Shown one piece after another: positions 11,129-23,526 of a DNA stretch of 64,000 bases. The DNA lies in contig CM053809.1 in assembly GCA_028671895.1 (NCBI GenBank), positions 36,431,501-36,495,500 on the forward strand. The letters are read 5' to 3'. The first letter of the stretch is position 1; every line of letters starts with the position of its first letter. The notes under the pieces are model-generated. The model made no database searches and was not told the DNA's origin. It saw only the letters and a program-made list of their open reading frames with translations. The DNA comes from Oenanthe sinensis. Its lineage: Eukaryota; Streptophyta; Magnoliopsida; Apiales; Apiaceae. The position numbers and the translations under genes are program-made.

Positions 11129-13659
11129 GCCACCCACCCCACACATAGATAAATGTTTAAATTTTTAATTATTTAAATTAAAAATCAAACTCTGCAATAT
11201 TTAAAAAATATTTTATTCTCACTCATGTACATTTCCATTTCTTTCCTAATTTATTATGTTCCTTTCATCCAAACCAAACACGATAAAAAGTTTTTGATTC
11301 CGAGAAAATAATAATTTCGACAGCTCTTCTCGATTAAAATTCTAAAAAAATACAACAAAACGAAAGCTGGTAGTATTGCTTGGGTGGTTAAAAATTGCAG
11401 AAAGAAGCAAAAATGTGGTCACGTGAGTTGTCCATGATAATGGTGGGATAGGGGTCTGAAGAGTGATAGTACAAATTTTGTACTCCATCCCATCCCCATG
11501 AATTTATTGTTCCACTTTTTATTGTGCTCAGATTTTAAAGCAGCAGTGAAAGCTTCGTGACTTGTAACAGCAGCCGCCGGGAGGCATCTAACGCGGGTCC
11601 TACATCACGTGACACTGCAAAACGTGTCCTCTTCTACAGTGTCTTGGGGCTACGTGTCCTTCATACTGTTTAAAGTATTTAGGGCCAGCCATACCCATCC
11701 ATCTTCAACTGTATTTTCTGCTATGCTGTACTGTATTTAGCTTCCATTATTTGACATTTTAAGTTTTAGGTCACTTTTCTTATTCTCTGGGACACTACAG
11801 TACGTATGGAGTGTTTGACATTGGGTTTTTCGCTAGTATTGCATCTGATGGCACTTTAAACGGGGGGAAGATATATGTAGAATTTAATAAAATAATAGAA
11901 ACCTATTAAAATTAATTTAATAAATATTATTTTATAAAGTTAAATGTCAGATTTAAAACAAATATATATTTATGATTTCCAATATTTATTTTATAATATT
12001 TATAAGTTGTTTTTAATTTATTAGATAAAACAAACATTTCATAATATGTTCGAATCAAATTGGATTTAAATTCACTGGACTCAAATTTTAATTTCGATCT
12101 AAGAATAATTTTTAAAAAAACATTGATTTTTTTAAAAAATATATTTTTGTAAAATTTAGTTATCATGAAGGTACTTCTAAATATATATAATAATTTTGAT
12201 GATAAAATTTTGATATTTCCTTTAGAAAAAAACACGTATTTCCGGATCCCTCAACCTCGCGGGCCTGCTTGAACTATAGCTTGAAACACAATCAATAGAT
12301 AGTCAAGAACATTGGTAAATGGTAATTTGAGACGAAGACAGGAAATGAAAATCCAATGTACGAAAATGTCCAAATAACAGTTCGATTGGACTATATAATA
12401 AATACTAAACTCGCTGGCGGTTGCAGTATCGGACTGCTACCTGCTTAAGGTTAAAATAATGGGGAAAAAATTGCTAAAAATACTTTTTTTGAATTAAATA
12501 TAACCGAAATACCATTTCTAATCAGGGATGGTTATTTTTAACATTTTTAATATCGTAACTACATATGCGTAATAAGCCGTGACCCAATATTTGTTTTACC
12601 CAATCCTATCGGTTAATCAATACAGACTCCTCTTGTTCATCAACTTCAATTCACATCAATATAGCTAATCCATGACGATTTAAGACAGTGGAGTACTTCA
12701 ACAACTTAATTTCACATACATGCATACATTACTGCACTAACCGCTATATTCTCCTCTTCCCCACAACTTCATTCTTTCAGAACACTACTACACGCTTGTA
12801 ACTCGAATAAACTTTCCCACCCAGTTGGCATCATAATTTCTTCCTATGGCTTTTGATTTTATTTTACAATACGCAAATTATGTATAATTTATTTTCTCAC
12901 ACCCTGTCTATGTTTGCGTATCAATTTTAATTAAAATAAAAAAGTAGAGTTACCCCATTCACAGTTGTGTATTCTTCAAAATTTTAACACAAGATACCCT
13001 TTTTAGTTATGCATATTTAATTTTTATTATTAGATACTCATTCTGGACTTGCATGACACCCAATATCGAGACGGCTCATGCGTATTCAATCCGAGAAAAA
13101 TCACTCAACTATCCGAGAATCGTTATTTTTGTTATTAGTTGTTAAAAAATCGTTATAGGCGTCCTTCACCCTAATGATGGGCACGTACATTTAGGCTACG
13201 TAATATAATATTGCAAGTTAGAATTAGAATTGGTCGAACAGGTGTTCTCGATCAGTTTTGCAAAAGAAACAATAATATTAAAATTTATCAATTATATTTT
13301 GGTGATGACAAATTTGACAATGACAAAAAATAAAATAGATTAATTTTACAAAGATAAATGTATATAGATGTTATAAAAATAAAATATATATTAATTTTTA
13401 AGGAATTCAAAATGATATTATCAACTATTTTTTCTAAAAAAGTAATTCATCCTAAAATTTGAAATGAAAACTAAAAAATTTAAAACATCACACATTAGAT
13501 TGGTTATCTACCAGTATGAAAAAATACAAATATAAATATATTTTTTTCCTTTTTTGAATAATTTGATTTATAATCTTATAAATGAGGTAGGACTTTATTT
13601 CTTAGTTCAAGCTCCCTGTTACTAACTAGAAGAGATAAAAGAGAATAAGCCATTAAATC
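11129..13659. other. Intergenic DNA right of the Tat element
   Basis: AT-rich. Apart from the G-box/ABRE cluster listed separately, no gene, RNA or element end could be supported. Confidence 0.5.
11420..11658. promoter_or_regulatory. Cluster of G-box/ABRE-like sites
   Basis: CACGTG occurs at 11420-11425 and 11606-11611, and ACGTGTC at 11622-11628 and 11652-11658. These are ACGT-core sites bound by bZIP/bHLH factors. No gene starts nearby, so the cluster may be orphaned or may be distal DNA of the zinc-finger gene. Confidence 0.35.
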
Positions 13660-14143
13660 AATTGTCAAGTGTATGACTACATTGCCAAATTTATTTACAT
13701 ACAGATATGAAAATGAATGTATGTATATAAACACTTTCTGAATTAAATCGTAACCTCGCCGTACTGTAAAATCACATCACATAATTTAACGATAAGAAAA
13801 GAAAGGAAATATGTTGAAGGGCATTGCTTAAAGAAAAATGTTACAGGTCCCAAAAATTTATTTTACGGGGTTCATATATATGCATTCACGAATTAAGTCA
13901 AGTTACGACTATATTGCCAAATCTATTTACATATGAAAATGAATGTATGTATATGAACACTTTGTGAATTAAATTGTAACCTGGCCGTACAGTAAAATCA
14001 CATCACATATTTTAACGATAAGAAAAGAAAGGAAATATGTTGAAGGGCATTATCTAAAGAAAAATGCTAAAAGTTCCAAAAATTATCCCACCGTGCGTAT
14101 ATATACATTCATGAATTAATTTGAAAAAAAAATAGAATAATTT
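13660..14143 (+). repeat. Tandem duplication, about 242-bp unit x 2
   Basis: GACTACATTGCCAAATTTAT at 13675 recurs as GACTATATTGCCAAATCTAT at 13917. Similarity continues through ATGAAAATGAATGTATGTAT, GCCGTAC.GTAAAATCACAT and GATAAGAAAAGAAAGGAAAT. Copies differ by scattered substitutions and small indels. No coding potential. Confidence 0.85.
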
Positions 14144-16746
14144 TTGGGATACATAACATTACTCTTACCTAAATACATAACATTAATCTTACCTAAATAC
14201 GTAAAGTATTGAAAGTAATAGTAATTATATGAAAAATAATAGAGACCCCAAAAAATCATTTCAAAACTTTTATCAAATATTAAGTTGTCATTGTACAATT
14301 GATAATTTTTGTATAATAAAATGAGACCCCATATCCATATATATGCACTCATAAATTAAAATAAGTCAAGTATCATTTCATTTGATAAAAAAAAATTGTG
14401 ACAATGGACGGGTATCCAGCATTACTCTTATTATATACTTAAATCTGAAAGTGAAATGGTTGGTTCCGGTCACTTCCAATTATAATCACATTTTAGGTAA
14501 TGTTAATGTTTCTGAAATTTTCTTTGTATACGTACCGAAAATAGTTTGACTAGGTCTTGTTCAACTTTCTTTCTGACGGATATGTGACAACTAGGCCCTT
14601 CAATCAATTTCAGTATTTCACGGGTTCGAGAACTGAAATTAGTACGAAATATATAAATAATGTGTTTAGGAGAGTACCTTTCTACTTTTCTCCTGCTAAT
14701 CAACTTACACAATTATGATCAGGGTTACAGAAATATATAAAATTTATATTTTTTATTTAACCAAAATGTGTACAACCCAAATAATATAGATGCTAAAAGG
14801 ATTCTAAAATAAAATTAACTAGCACATTTATAGACAGATAAAGTTGTATTCTTATTTTTAGTCAATTTTTTTCACTACTTTATTTTTTAATCATATATAT
14901 TCGATATACACATGAATAAGTAGTAAATTTATGTGGAAATTATAATTAAAATGAGATTAATATTTCTGAGATTAATTTACATAATTTCCCTGAGGTTAAT
15001 AAAAATTTCAAACAATCGTCCTCTTCTTTCTTTGTTGTAAAAAGCGACGGTGTTCGAATCTCTAATCTACTAGGAGTATTACAATATTAGAATAGGGATT
15101 CAGGTACTTTTAGTAAATTTCAAAATCCATTATTATAGTTAAGAATTGATCAAGCAAGTTACAGTAATTTGATGTTGATGCTTTGAAATATGTAACATTT
15201 AATATCATATCCGATACCAGAAACAAATAAGCACGATTTAATAATCTAAATTATAAGAGTTTATTTTCTATCGTTGTAGGTTTGACCCTAGTTTAATTTC
15301 AAATATAAACTTAATTATTTAAAAATAAATATGATATATATACATTAGTCTCGTGTGTTTTTTGAAAATAATTTATTTTTTCTAATTTTTTTCTTTACTA
15401 AACTCGAAAAATAATACAGTAATTAAATTTCACAGATAGCTAGGATGCTCCACACACAAAGAAAGGCAGGGTTGTACTGTTGCGTTAGTGACGGCAGAAA
15501 GCCAACACATCAAATGGATTATCAGAAATAGGTAAATATATCAACTAAAAAATGTGGAAGACAAAGACATATCATTTTCTAATAAACATGATTAAGTTGA
15601 TTAAATTAAAGTTAAGCATTATTTCTAGTCCAAAACACAACTTGCGGTCCTAATGGGTAACACTTAACACATACTGGAGTACAAGGAAATTAAACTTGAA
15701 CGAGTTCCCCTGTATATAGGATGTGAATTTGACATTAAATTGTGACAATGATTTGTTGTTGGATTCCCACCGTGAAAGACTCTGTCAGTTTTTGTCAATA
15801 AAATTTATGGGGTGGCCAAGACTAGTAGTAACTTTATATGACACTTTGAGTGCGATATTTAAATATAAAAAAAAACTTTTATAAATTTATTTGATTGTCG
15901 GTAGAGGGCTCTGAGGTTTTCATAAAAAAAATGTTTCTTTTCGAGTTGGATATATTTATAATCTGATTTTAGTTTTCTGAATATAAATTAAAGCAAACCA
16001 GATTATTAATTTTATCAAAAAAAAAAATTAGATACGAAAGAATACTTTTTTAAAATACACATATTAATTAAGAAAAATAAAATGATTAAAAATGTACATA
16101 TGTATATCGAGTAGTAAAAATAAAATAATAAAAAATTCTACAAATGTATATGCAACTTTTAAATCCAACAATTTTCAGGCCCAATTTTGAAATGATATGA
16201 CCTATAATGATCAGTATCAACTCCTGAAAGTGGATAGCAATTCTGTGCAACTATATGATCAGCCCATTAGGCCATTGAGGATGAGTTTGTACAGTTGGAT
16301 TATATTTTAATCTGACAAAGTGGTCTTAGGAAAATCCACGTTATGACCTTTAAAAGATATCTTAGATATTTTAAAGGCCCAACACATTATATCTGGGTAG
16401 TAAATTTACTTAATTAGTCAGCTTGGCCTGCAAGTATGACTGGGCTAGATACATCACACAGACATGTATAAATCTAATTCTAATATATTTTTTGAAAAGT
16501 TAACTAAAAGACAACATGTTGCAACAAGCCAATCATGAAGAAGCTTATATTTTACTTGCACACAAATAAAAAGTCAGCCACTCAGCCTCATGTGTGTATA
16601 AATTATCGGTTGGTAGGATGTCCATTTTAAATGTTTCCTTTGAAAATTATATACTTCGAAACAAATAAAATAAATAAAGATTCCGTTGAAAATATAAACA
16701 AAAATCCACTCTGTCCTCACATTTCATTTTTCCAAGTTTGGTGGAG
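14144..16746. other. Intergenic/promoter DNA upstream of GGT
   Basis: AT-rich sequence. No gene, tRNA or clear transposon terminus was recognised; the last few hundred bases should contain the GGT promoter. Confidence 0.5.
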
Positions 16747-19606
16747 ATGAAGCAGGTGAGACTAGAAGATCCACTTGTGGTGACTTCAGAGAATTTCAGT
16801 ACAAGAAGATGGATCAGAGCTCTGTGGTTTCTTCCTGCACTCATAGTCATAGCCATTACATGTATAGGCTATATCTATTCTTATAATTATATATGTTTCT
16901 TTATGTCAACTTCCTCCATGGTTCTTGATAGACTATGGTTTTGTTGTGTGATAAAGTAATGTTTTTGTCTGTTGAATTGGTTTAAAGTTTAAGACTTTTA
17001 AGTAGAGCCTTTAGAACTGATGTTTTGGTAGTCAATGATGAACCATTTGTTATAATTTCTCCATATTAAGTAGTTGGAAAGTTGATTTAATTAGGACTAA
17101 TCATGTTTTACGATATTTCAGTTGCAGGCCTTATATTAACAGGCTACTTAGAATTTGGGGTAGTTAAGGTAGGCGGAAACTATAGTAATGACGGTCTGTC
17201 ATTTGGAAATGGTGAAGTTGTTGAATCGGATAAAGCAGTTGTTGCTGCTGATGATGCTCGGTGCTCCAAAACCGGAGTATCAATTCTTGAACAGGGTGGG
17301 CATGCTGTTGATGCTGCAGTGGCAACTGCTTTGTGCCTAGGTGTTGTTAATGCAATGGCTAGTGGGATCGGTGGTGGAGGTTTTATGGTTGTTCGGTCTT
17401 CAGCAACCTCACGAACAGAGGCGATTAATATGAGGGAAACTGCTCCTTTAGCTTCTTCCCAGGTTTTAATTTTACTAAAGCATTCCCCTAAGAAGAAGAT
17501 TGCAGATTGAACTTTATATGTGGATTCTATTTTATCTTTGTTTGATAATGATGTGAAGTACGTTTCATTAAACAGACTATGTATGACAATAATCCTGAAA
17601 CCAAGTTCAAAGGAGCAATGTCAATGGGCGTACCTGGCGAGCTAGCTGGTCTTTACGAAGCTTGGATAAGACATGGACGATTGCCTTGGAAGACTCTGTT
17701 CCAGCCAGCCATCAAACTTGCCAGAGATGGATTTGTAATTGCTCCATATCTTGGAAAAGCGATTGTTGAACACTCTGATTCAATTATGAGGGACCCTGGT
17801 TTAAGACAAGTTTATGCACCACAAGAAAAGCTGCTTAAAACTGGTGAAAAGTGCTACAATGTGGAACTTGGTCACAGCTTAGAAGCAATAGCAGAACTAG
17901 GGCCGAAAGCCTTTTATGATGGTAGAATTGGCGAAAGGTTTGTTCAGGATGTGAGAGAGGCAGGTGGAATTTTGACGATGGAAGATTTGAGGAGCTACAG
18001 AGTGGATGTTACAGAGGCTGTGACCGTGAATGCCATGGGCTACACTATCTTAGGGATGCCTTCTCCTTCAAGTGGAACACTTGGTATTTCTCTGGTGTGT
18101 ACCCTTTTGCTACTTTATTAAACTTCCAGTTCAACACAATTATTTGAAGCATGTATAGTTTGTTTAGAATAAGATTTTGAGAAGGCTGAAATAACTTTTT
18201 GCCAACTTATTAAGATTTTAGCCAAGGCCTTGAAGTGCTTAATCAGCACCTTTCCACCCCTAATAATCCCAACAAACAGATACTCCATGCTTGTGCTGTT
18301 AACTTGGGAGTTGTTATAGACTAGTTTACCATGACATGCCATCCCTAAACTAATTCAATGACATCTATAATTGGTAATTTCAGGTCCTAAATATCTTAGA
18401 TAGCTACGGAAGTACCTATGCTGCAATGGGGTCTCTAGGTTTACATCGCCTGATTGAAGCACTAAAGCACATGTTTGCTGTTCGAATGAATTTAGGAGAC
18501 CCCAACTTTGTAAACATCACTGAAACTGCAGCAAATATGCTTTCTCCATCTTTTGCCAAGAAAATTCAGCAAAGAATATTTGATAACACCACCTTCCCCT
18601 CTGAGTACTATATGCACAGGTTCGCCTTATGGCCTTAATTTGTGCAACTAGCTTTAAAATTTACTCGATGGGACTACTGACTGACTGGAAATTTATATTT
18701 CTCGCTACAAGGTGGAGTCAACTAAGAGACCATGGGACCAGTCATTTCTGCATTGTTGATACAGATCGAAATGCTGTATCATTGACAACTACAGTAAATT
18801 ATCCCTTCGGAGCCACTGTGCTCTCTCCCAACACTGGCATTGTGCTGAACAATGAAATGGATGACTTCTCTACGCCTACAGAAATATCCCCAGATCAGCT
18901 TCCACCAGCTCCAGCTAATTTTATCGAACCGAAGAAGAGGCCTTTATCTTCCATGACCCCAGTCATTGTTCTCAAGGTCAGGCAAAAACTGTAAATGATA
19001 TGGATGACAAATTTGGGGTCTCGTTGCTTGTATCTTGAATGTATACTAAATTTATGTGCTAGTAAACAGGAAAATCAATTGGTTGGGGTTATTGGAGGAA
19101 GTGGGGGCTTGTACATAATTCCAGCAATTCTACAAGTTTTTCTAAACCACTTTGCATTAGGAATGGAACCTTTATCGGCTGTTCAGGGTCCAAGAGTGTA
19201 CCACAAGGTCCATTTACTTGACTTGCCTGGATGTGTGCTTGCATAGTTGCATGTGCGCGCATGCTCACATTCAGCTCACTTGACATGCGTTTTGGAAAAC
19301 TACTAATTGATTGAATGCTATTTGTTTGTGCAGCTAATTCCAAATGTGGTCCTTTATGAAGACTGGACTTGCCTTGATGGTGAACATATAGAGCTTGCGT
19401 CTGAAATTAGACAATTCTTGGAAGAGAGAGGTCATCAACTAGAAGCCAAATCAGGGGGTGCCATTTCCCAGCTTATTGTTCAAGACCTTCGTAATGCAAT
19501 TCCCATGGGTTGGAAAAATGGGAAAACTCCAAAAGATCAAGTCCTGTGTGGAATTCTTACAGCTGTTAGTGACCCTCGGAAAGATGGGAAGCCTGCAGCT
19601 ATCTGA
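16747..19606 (+). CDS. GGT4: Gamma-glutamyltransferase / glutathione hydrolase (vacuolar GGT4 type)
   Basis: Exons: 16747-16861, 17122-17462, 17576-18094, 18384-18619, 18712-18976, 19070-19207, 19334-19606 (1887 nt, 628 aa, all GT-AG, phases consistent). Exon 2 could also start at 17128, a NAG-NAG type alternative. The enzyme cleaves the gamma-glutamyl bond of glutathione and its S-conjugates. The N-terminus has one hydrophobic anchor (IRALWFLPALIVIAIT and on into exon 2, about residues 25-50), as in the vacuolar Arabidopsis GGT4 rather than secreted GGT1/2. Family marks are GGHAVDAAVATALCLGVVNA, GIGGGGFM, MGVPGELAGLYEAW, the autocleavage/nucleophile Thr in RDHGTSHF (Thr413), NNEMDDFS, RPLSSMTP and the closing AVSDPRKDGKPAA. 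Length matches the family. Its 3' end faces the AP4S gene (tail to tail). Confidence 0.95.
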
Positions 19607-20205
19607 TAAACAACACCCATATCGGAGAGTGAATGTTCATAGTTCTAGAAGCTTTGTATTCAAACTGTGTAAACTCCTTTGTATATACACCTTACACAGA
19701 TAAGCCTATAACATGAGACATTCATATTCTCCTAGAGCTGCATTCATCTGTACGAAAAACAGTACATATGTAATTGTTGATTTGTTGTCCCTCAGACTAG
19801 TTTTTACTTTATATCTAGGTACAATAATACCTCTTAGGCTCTTGCTGTGTATTAATGTAGGCCTTGAGAGGATGAAAGTCATTTGGAGTTCTACCAACTA
19901 TCCACACTGCAGACCAGGCAACTATGTACTCACAAAATTATTAAATTAACCACCAAAATACGTCTTGTGTACCCTAACATAACATATCATCATTTTGTCG
20001 CACATTAAAAATATACCAGAAACCAGAGATTACTCGGTGCAAAATATTGTACACATCTTTTATAATCAGCTAATGGTTCAAGCCGTTACTAGTCATAGTT
20101 CTGTGTTTGTACAAAACACAGTTATAGATACAGAAGCAATATAATATCTTTCGACTCGTGAAGGAGCCATATTCCAAGACAACGTTATCCAACCATATTT
20201 ACTAC
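19607..20205. other. Convergent 3' flanks of GGT and AP4S
   Basis: About 600 bp between two facing stop codons. It must contain both 3' UTRs; no additional gene is seen. Confidence 0.6.
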
Positions 20206-23200
20206 TTATGATGCTTTGTCCATCAGTTGTATTGGTCCCAAAATGTTCGACTTGCTTGTCTCCACGATACATCCATTCATCACCATTTCCTCTAGCATAA
20301 AGTGAGCTTTCTCTAGATGGAACATGATGTCCAGCTCACACTACAAAACAGGATAAACTGCATATTAAAGGACAAAGCTACCAAAAAAACCAATGGTAGA
20401 AGAGAAAGAACCCAACAAGAATTTAGCAGCGGGGAAGAGGGAGAGGAGGGCAGGGGGAGTGACAGATTTGGTAAAGGCAAAAACTTTTTTCTCTATGAAC
20501 TCAGAAATAGAGGACTCACCACATTGCCGAAATGACGGTCCATGGTTTCAACTAGCAGATGTATGAATTCTAAGATTGCAAGTTCATTCTGCCATGTATA
20601 AAAAACACAAAGCTGTATAAGCATACCACCTTTGGGATTTGATGACTTTTGGAAGTAGCTCCCATACTTTTATTCCTTAAATGTGCACTAAATAATGCTT
20701 TAGTACTGGTATACTGAAATTATTCGCAACCAAATTGCTGCAGAAAACCTTCTCATGTATACCTTTTTGGGTGGTTTAACATCAATATATGTAAACAATA
20801 CAGAAATTACTAGCTTAATTTCAATCGTGTTTTAATTTGAATAATAATGTTTTGTATGCTTATTAATGAGCATACTTTATGTATTCATGCATTTATTGCT
20901 CAATAAAGGAAATTTATTGATTCTTTAATTTACTCATTTTTTAATTATGGTTTCAATTTGATTAATTTGTATTCATGTTGGAAGATGGAGATTTAAAATA
21001 CAAATATACATGTAATATGCATATTATTAATTAGGTCTCAGTACTTATGTGTTATTTAATTAGGTGTCTAACCAAAGGGACCCTTAGGTTAGAATATGTA
21101 AAGCACATAGAGCAAGCATGAATCATCACTCTTTTGAGCTTTGTAAAAGCATGTTTAAAATTTTCTATTCACAAGCACCAACTCATCATTGGATTACAAG
21201 GAAAAACTTACTTCTTCATTGTCAACCCCAACCAAGAAAAACAATGATGCATATCGTCTGTAGACAATCTTGTAGTTCCTATGCTCGACAAATGAACACT
21301 GTTATAAAATGCATACATTTATCAGCATAACAGGTTATAGCAAAGCAAACAGTAAGTCCAGATATTATTGATGCACAAAGTTCTTTTATATATTTAAAAA
21401 AGAACATTTACTTGAAGCTTTGGGAATGTGTAAAGGGATCTAAAGAAAATGGGGCAAATTTGAACTTTCCTTTCTACTAATGAGTATAATATGATGTAGA
21501 AAGTAAGGTATCAATATATGGTTGAGACTGAAGCTTGGAACTACTTCACTGCAATACTAAATATTACATATGGTTTAGTTTGTATATGTCTATATTTTCT
21601 GTGAAGTTTTAATTCCCTAGTTGTGAGTAAAATATATGTTTCTTCCTTCATAATGATAATCAAGTGTACTTCTACGTAATCTCTCACCAAAGTGGAACAA
21701 TTACAAATGACATTTATAATGTAAACATTCAAGTATGTATAATGCTGAGATTTTAGGCAAGGCAAAAACTAATTATGCTCCAAGCCTCCAATATAAAGAA
21801 TTCTATTTCCTATTTGCTCCCTTTGGTTTTCATTTGTCATCTCAGATAGAGCTAGTAAAGTCTAAAAATCTAGAATAAAACCAAAAAACAATGATACTCC
21901 ACATACTTCTAAGGTTATGAATGTATAAGACAACAAAATATCAGGAATGCAAGAAGTGTTACCAAGTATAGGCATCGATAAGTGGGTATCTAAGAAACCA
22001 TTCCATGAATATTACGTTCAAGTGGGTAATGTACTTGTTAGGTGATATACTAAAACCTTATCGAGATCCATTGTTGAGGTGATATCCAACTCATCATTGG
22101 GGGAGCCTCGAGTTAAGGTCAAACTCGAGGACCCCAAGTATAAGAGAGCTTTAGAACCATTAGGTGACCAACTCTTCCAATAAAGTATTGGACAAAACTA
22201 GTAAATGGATCAATACTGTTCACGGTCGTATCTTCATTAGTTCATTAGATATATTGACCAAAATAAAGAATAATGGCGTGATGGCAAGGCATTATTGCAA
22301 CGCAAGTAAAAAACATGATTCAACTACATAACCTTACAATATCGAAATGGAATGAAAACATTATGTTCAAGTGAGTAATGTACTTGTCAGGTGACCAAAT
22401 GTCCAAAACCATAAGGTGTTGGAGCCACTAAATGGATCTTATAGTTTTGAAACTCCCCTATCTACTTGGCAAACACAATAAAACCATATTGAGGTCTTAA
22501 TTGTACAATTTTTAAATAACATCCTCCCAACCAAAGGCCCATCTTTTAAGTTTCAGGAGTTGATCACTATGAGGTGATATCCAACTATGGCATCCAATTT
22601 TCCCTGTAACCATTATGGATCCCTCCGGTTGAGCTTAAAATCAAGACCTTAAGCATAAACGATATCTAATACCATTAGTTGACTAACTCTTCAAATTAAA
22701 TATTGGACAAAGCAAGTAAAAGGATCTTATATTTCTAACCGTAATACGATTCCATTACATAAAATTAAGCAAGCTAAAGAATAATGGAGGTATCACAAGG
22801 CATTACTGCAACACAAGTAATAAACAAGAGCCAACAACATATACTCCAATATCAAAACGGAATAAACAAATTACAGCAATGATCATCCCTAAAATTTCAA
22901 AGACTAAATTTTTCGACCCAACTAGACCACCCTCCCTTCAATAAACAACAAACCATCTACCCTTCCCCCCTTACAAATCAAAGTATTGATCTTGATTACA
23001 TCATATAATACTAAACATAAAACAACACATAAACAACAAATCAAGCTTCAAATCACAAAGCCCATGTAATAAAAGAAACCAAAAACACAAATTAAATCAA
23101 CCAAACAGAAAAACAAAGACCTGTTGTTCATTACGGGCAAGACATTTGCGAACAATTTCACCTTCAAGAGCACGACGTTGTTCAATAGTAAGGTATTCAT

Positions 23201-23261
23201 AGTACTGGGCAAGCCTTGTTTGGCCTTGTTTGTTCACCATTAATATGAATCTGATCCCCAT
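20206..23261 (-). CDS. AP4S: AP-4 adaptor complex sigma subunit
   Basis: Coding exons in order: 23121-23261, 21212-21298, 20520-20588, 20206-20340 (432 nt, 143 aa). All junctions are GT-AG in phase 0. The protein starts [20 protein letters not shown] and continues with [53 protein letters not shown] and [20 protein letters not shown]. This is the clathrin-adaptor small-chain fold, and the length is exactly that of plant AP-4 sigma. The [16 protein letters not shown] start separates it from AP-1/AP-2 sigma (MI.F.LL.SRQGK). AP-4 sorts cargo at the trans-Golgi network, including vacuolar sorting receptors. The first intron (1.8 kb) carries a degenerate repeat. Confidence 0.96.
22011..22863. repeat. 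Degenerate direct repeat in AP4S intron 1
   Basis: Copy A (22011-22352) and copy B (22360-22863) share an ordered series of blocks: TTCAAGTG.GTAATGTACTTG, GAGGTGATATCCAACT, TAAAGAATAATGG, AAGGCATTA.TGCAAC.CAAG and ATATC.AAA.GGAAT. Spacing within copies differs, so this is an old duplication or two relatives of an unidentified element. Confidence 0.6.
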
Positions 23262-23526
23262 CTTCTCAAATTATTACAATCTTCTTGACAAGATGATGAT
23301 GATGATGGTGTACAATTCAAGTAGATGCCCAAATATGAAAAGGGGACCCTGTAGTTTACAACTTTAATGTTGTCAAATGTCTAAAACCTCCTCAATCTTG
23401 TATATATATAAAAATTTAAAAAAATAAAATAAAATTTGCTATTCGAAGTAAATCAGAAAAATAATTGATGGTGTTTTATTTTGAATAAATTGAAAAAAGT
23501 GGAAGTAAATTATATCCTATATATAA
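23262..23526. other. 5' flank of AP4S
   Basis: Promoter and 5' UTR region of the minus-strand AP4S gene, bounded on the right by a Helitron terminus. No distinct core motif stands out. Confidence 0.4.
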
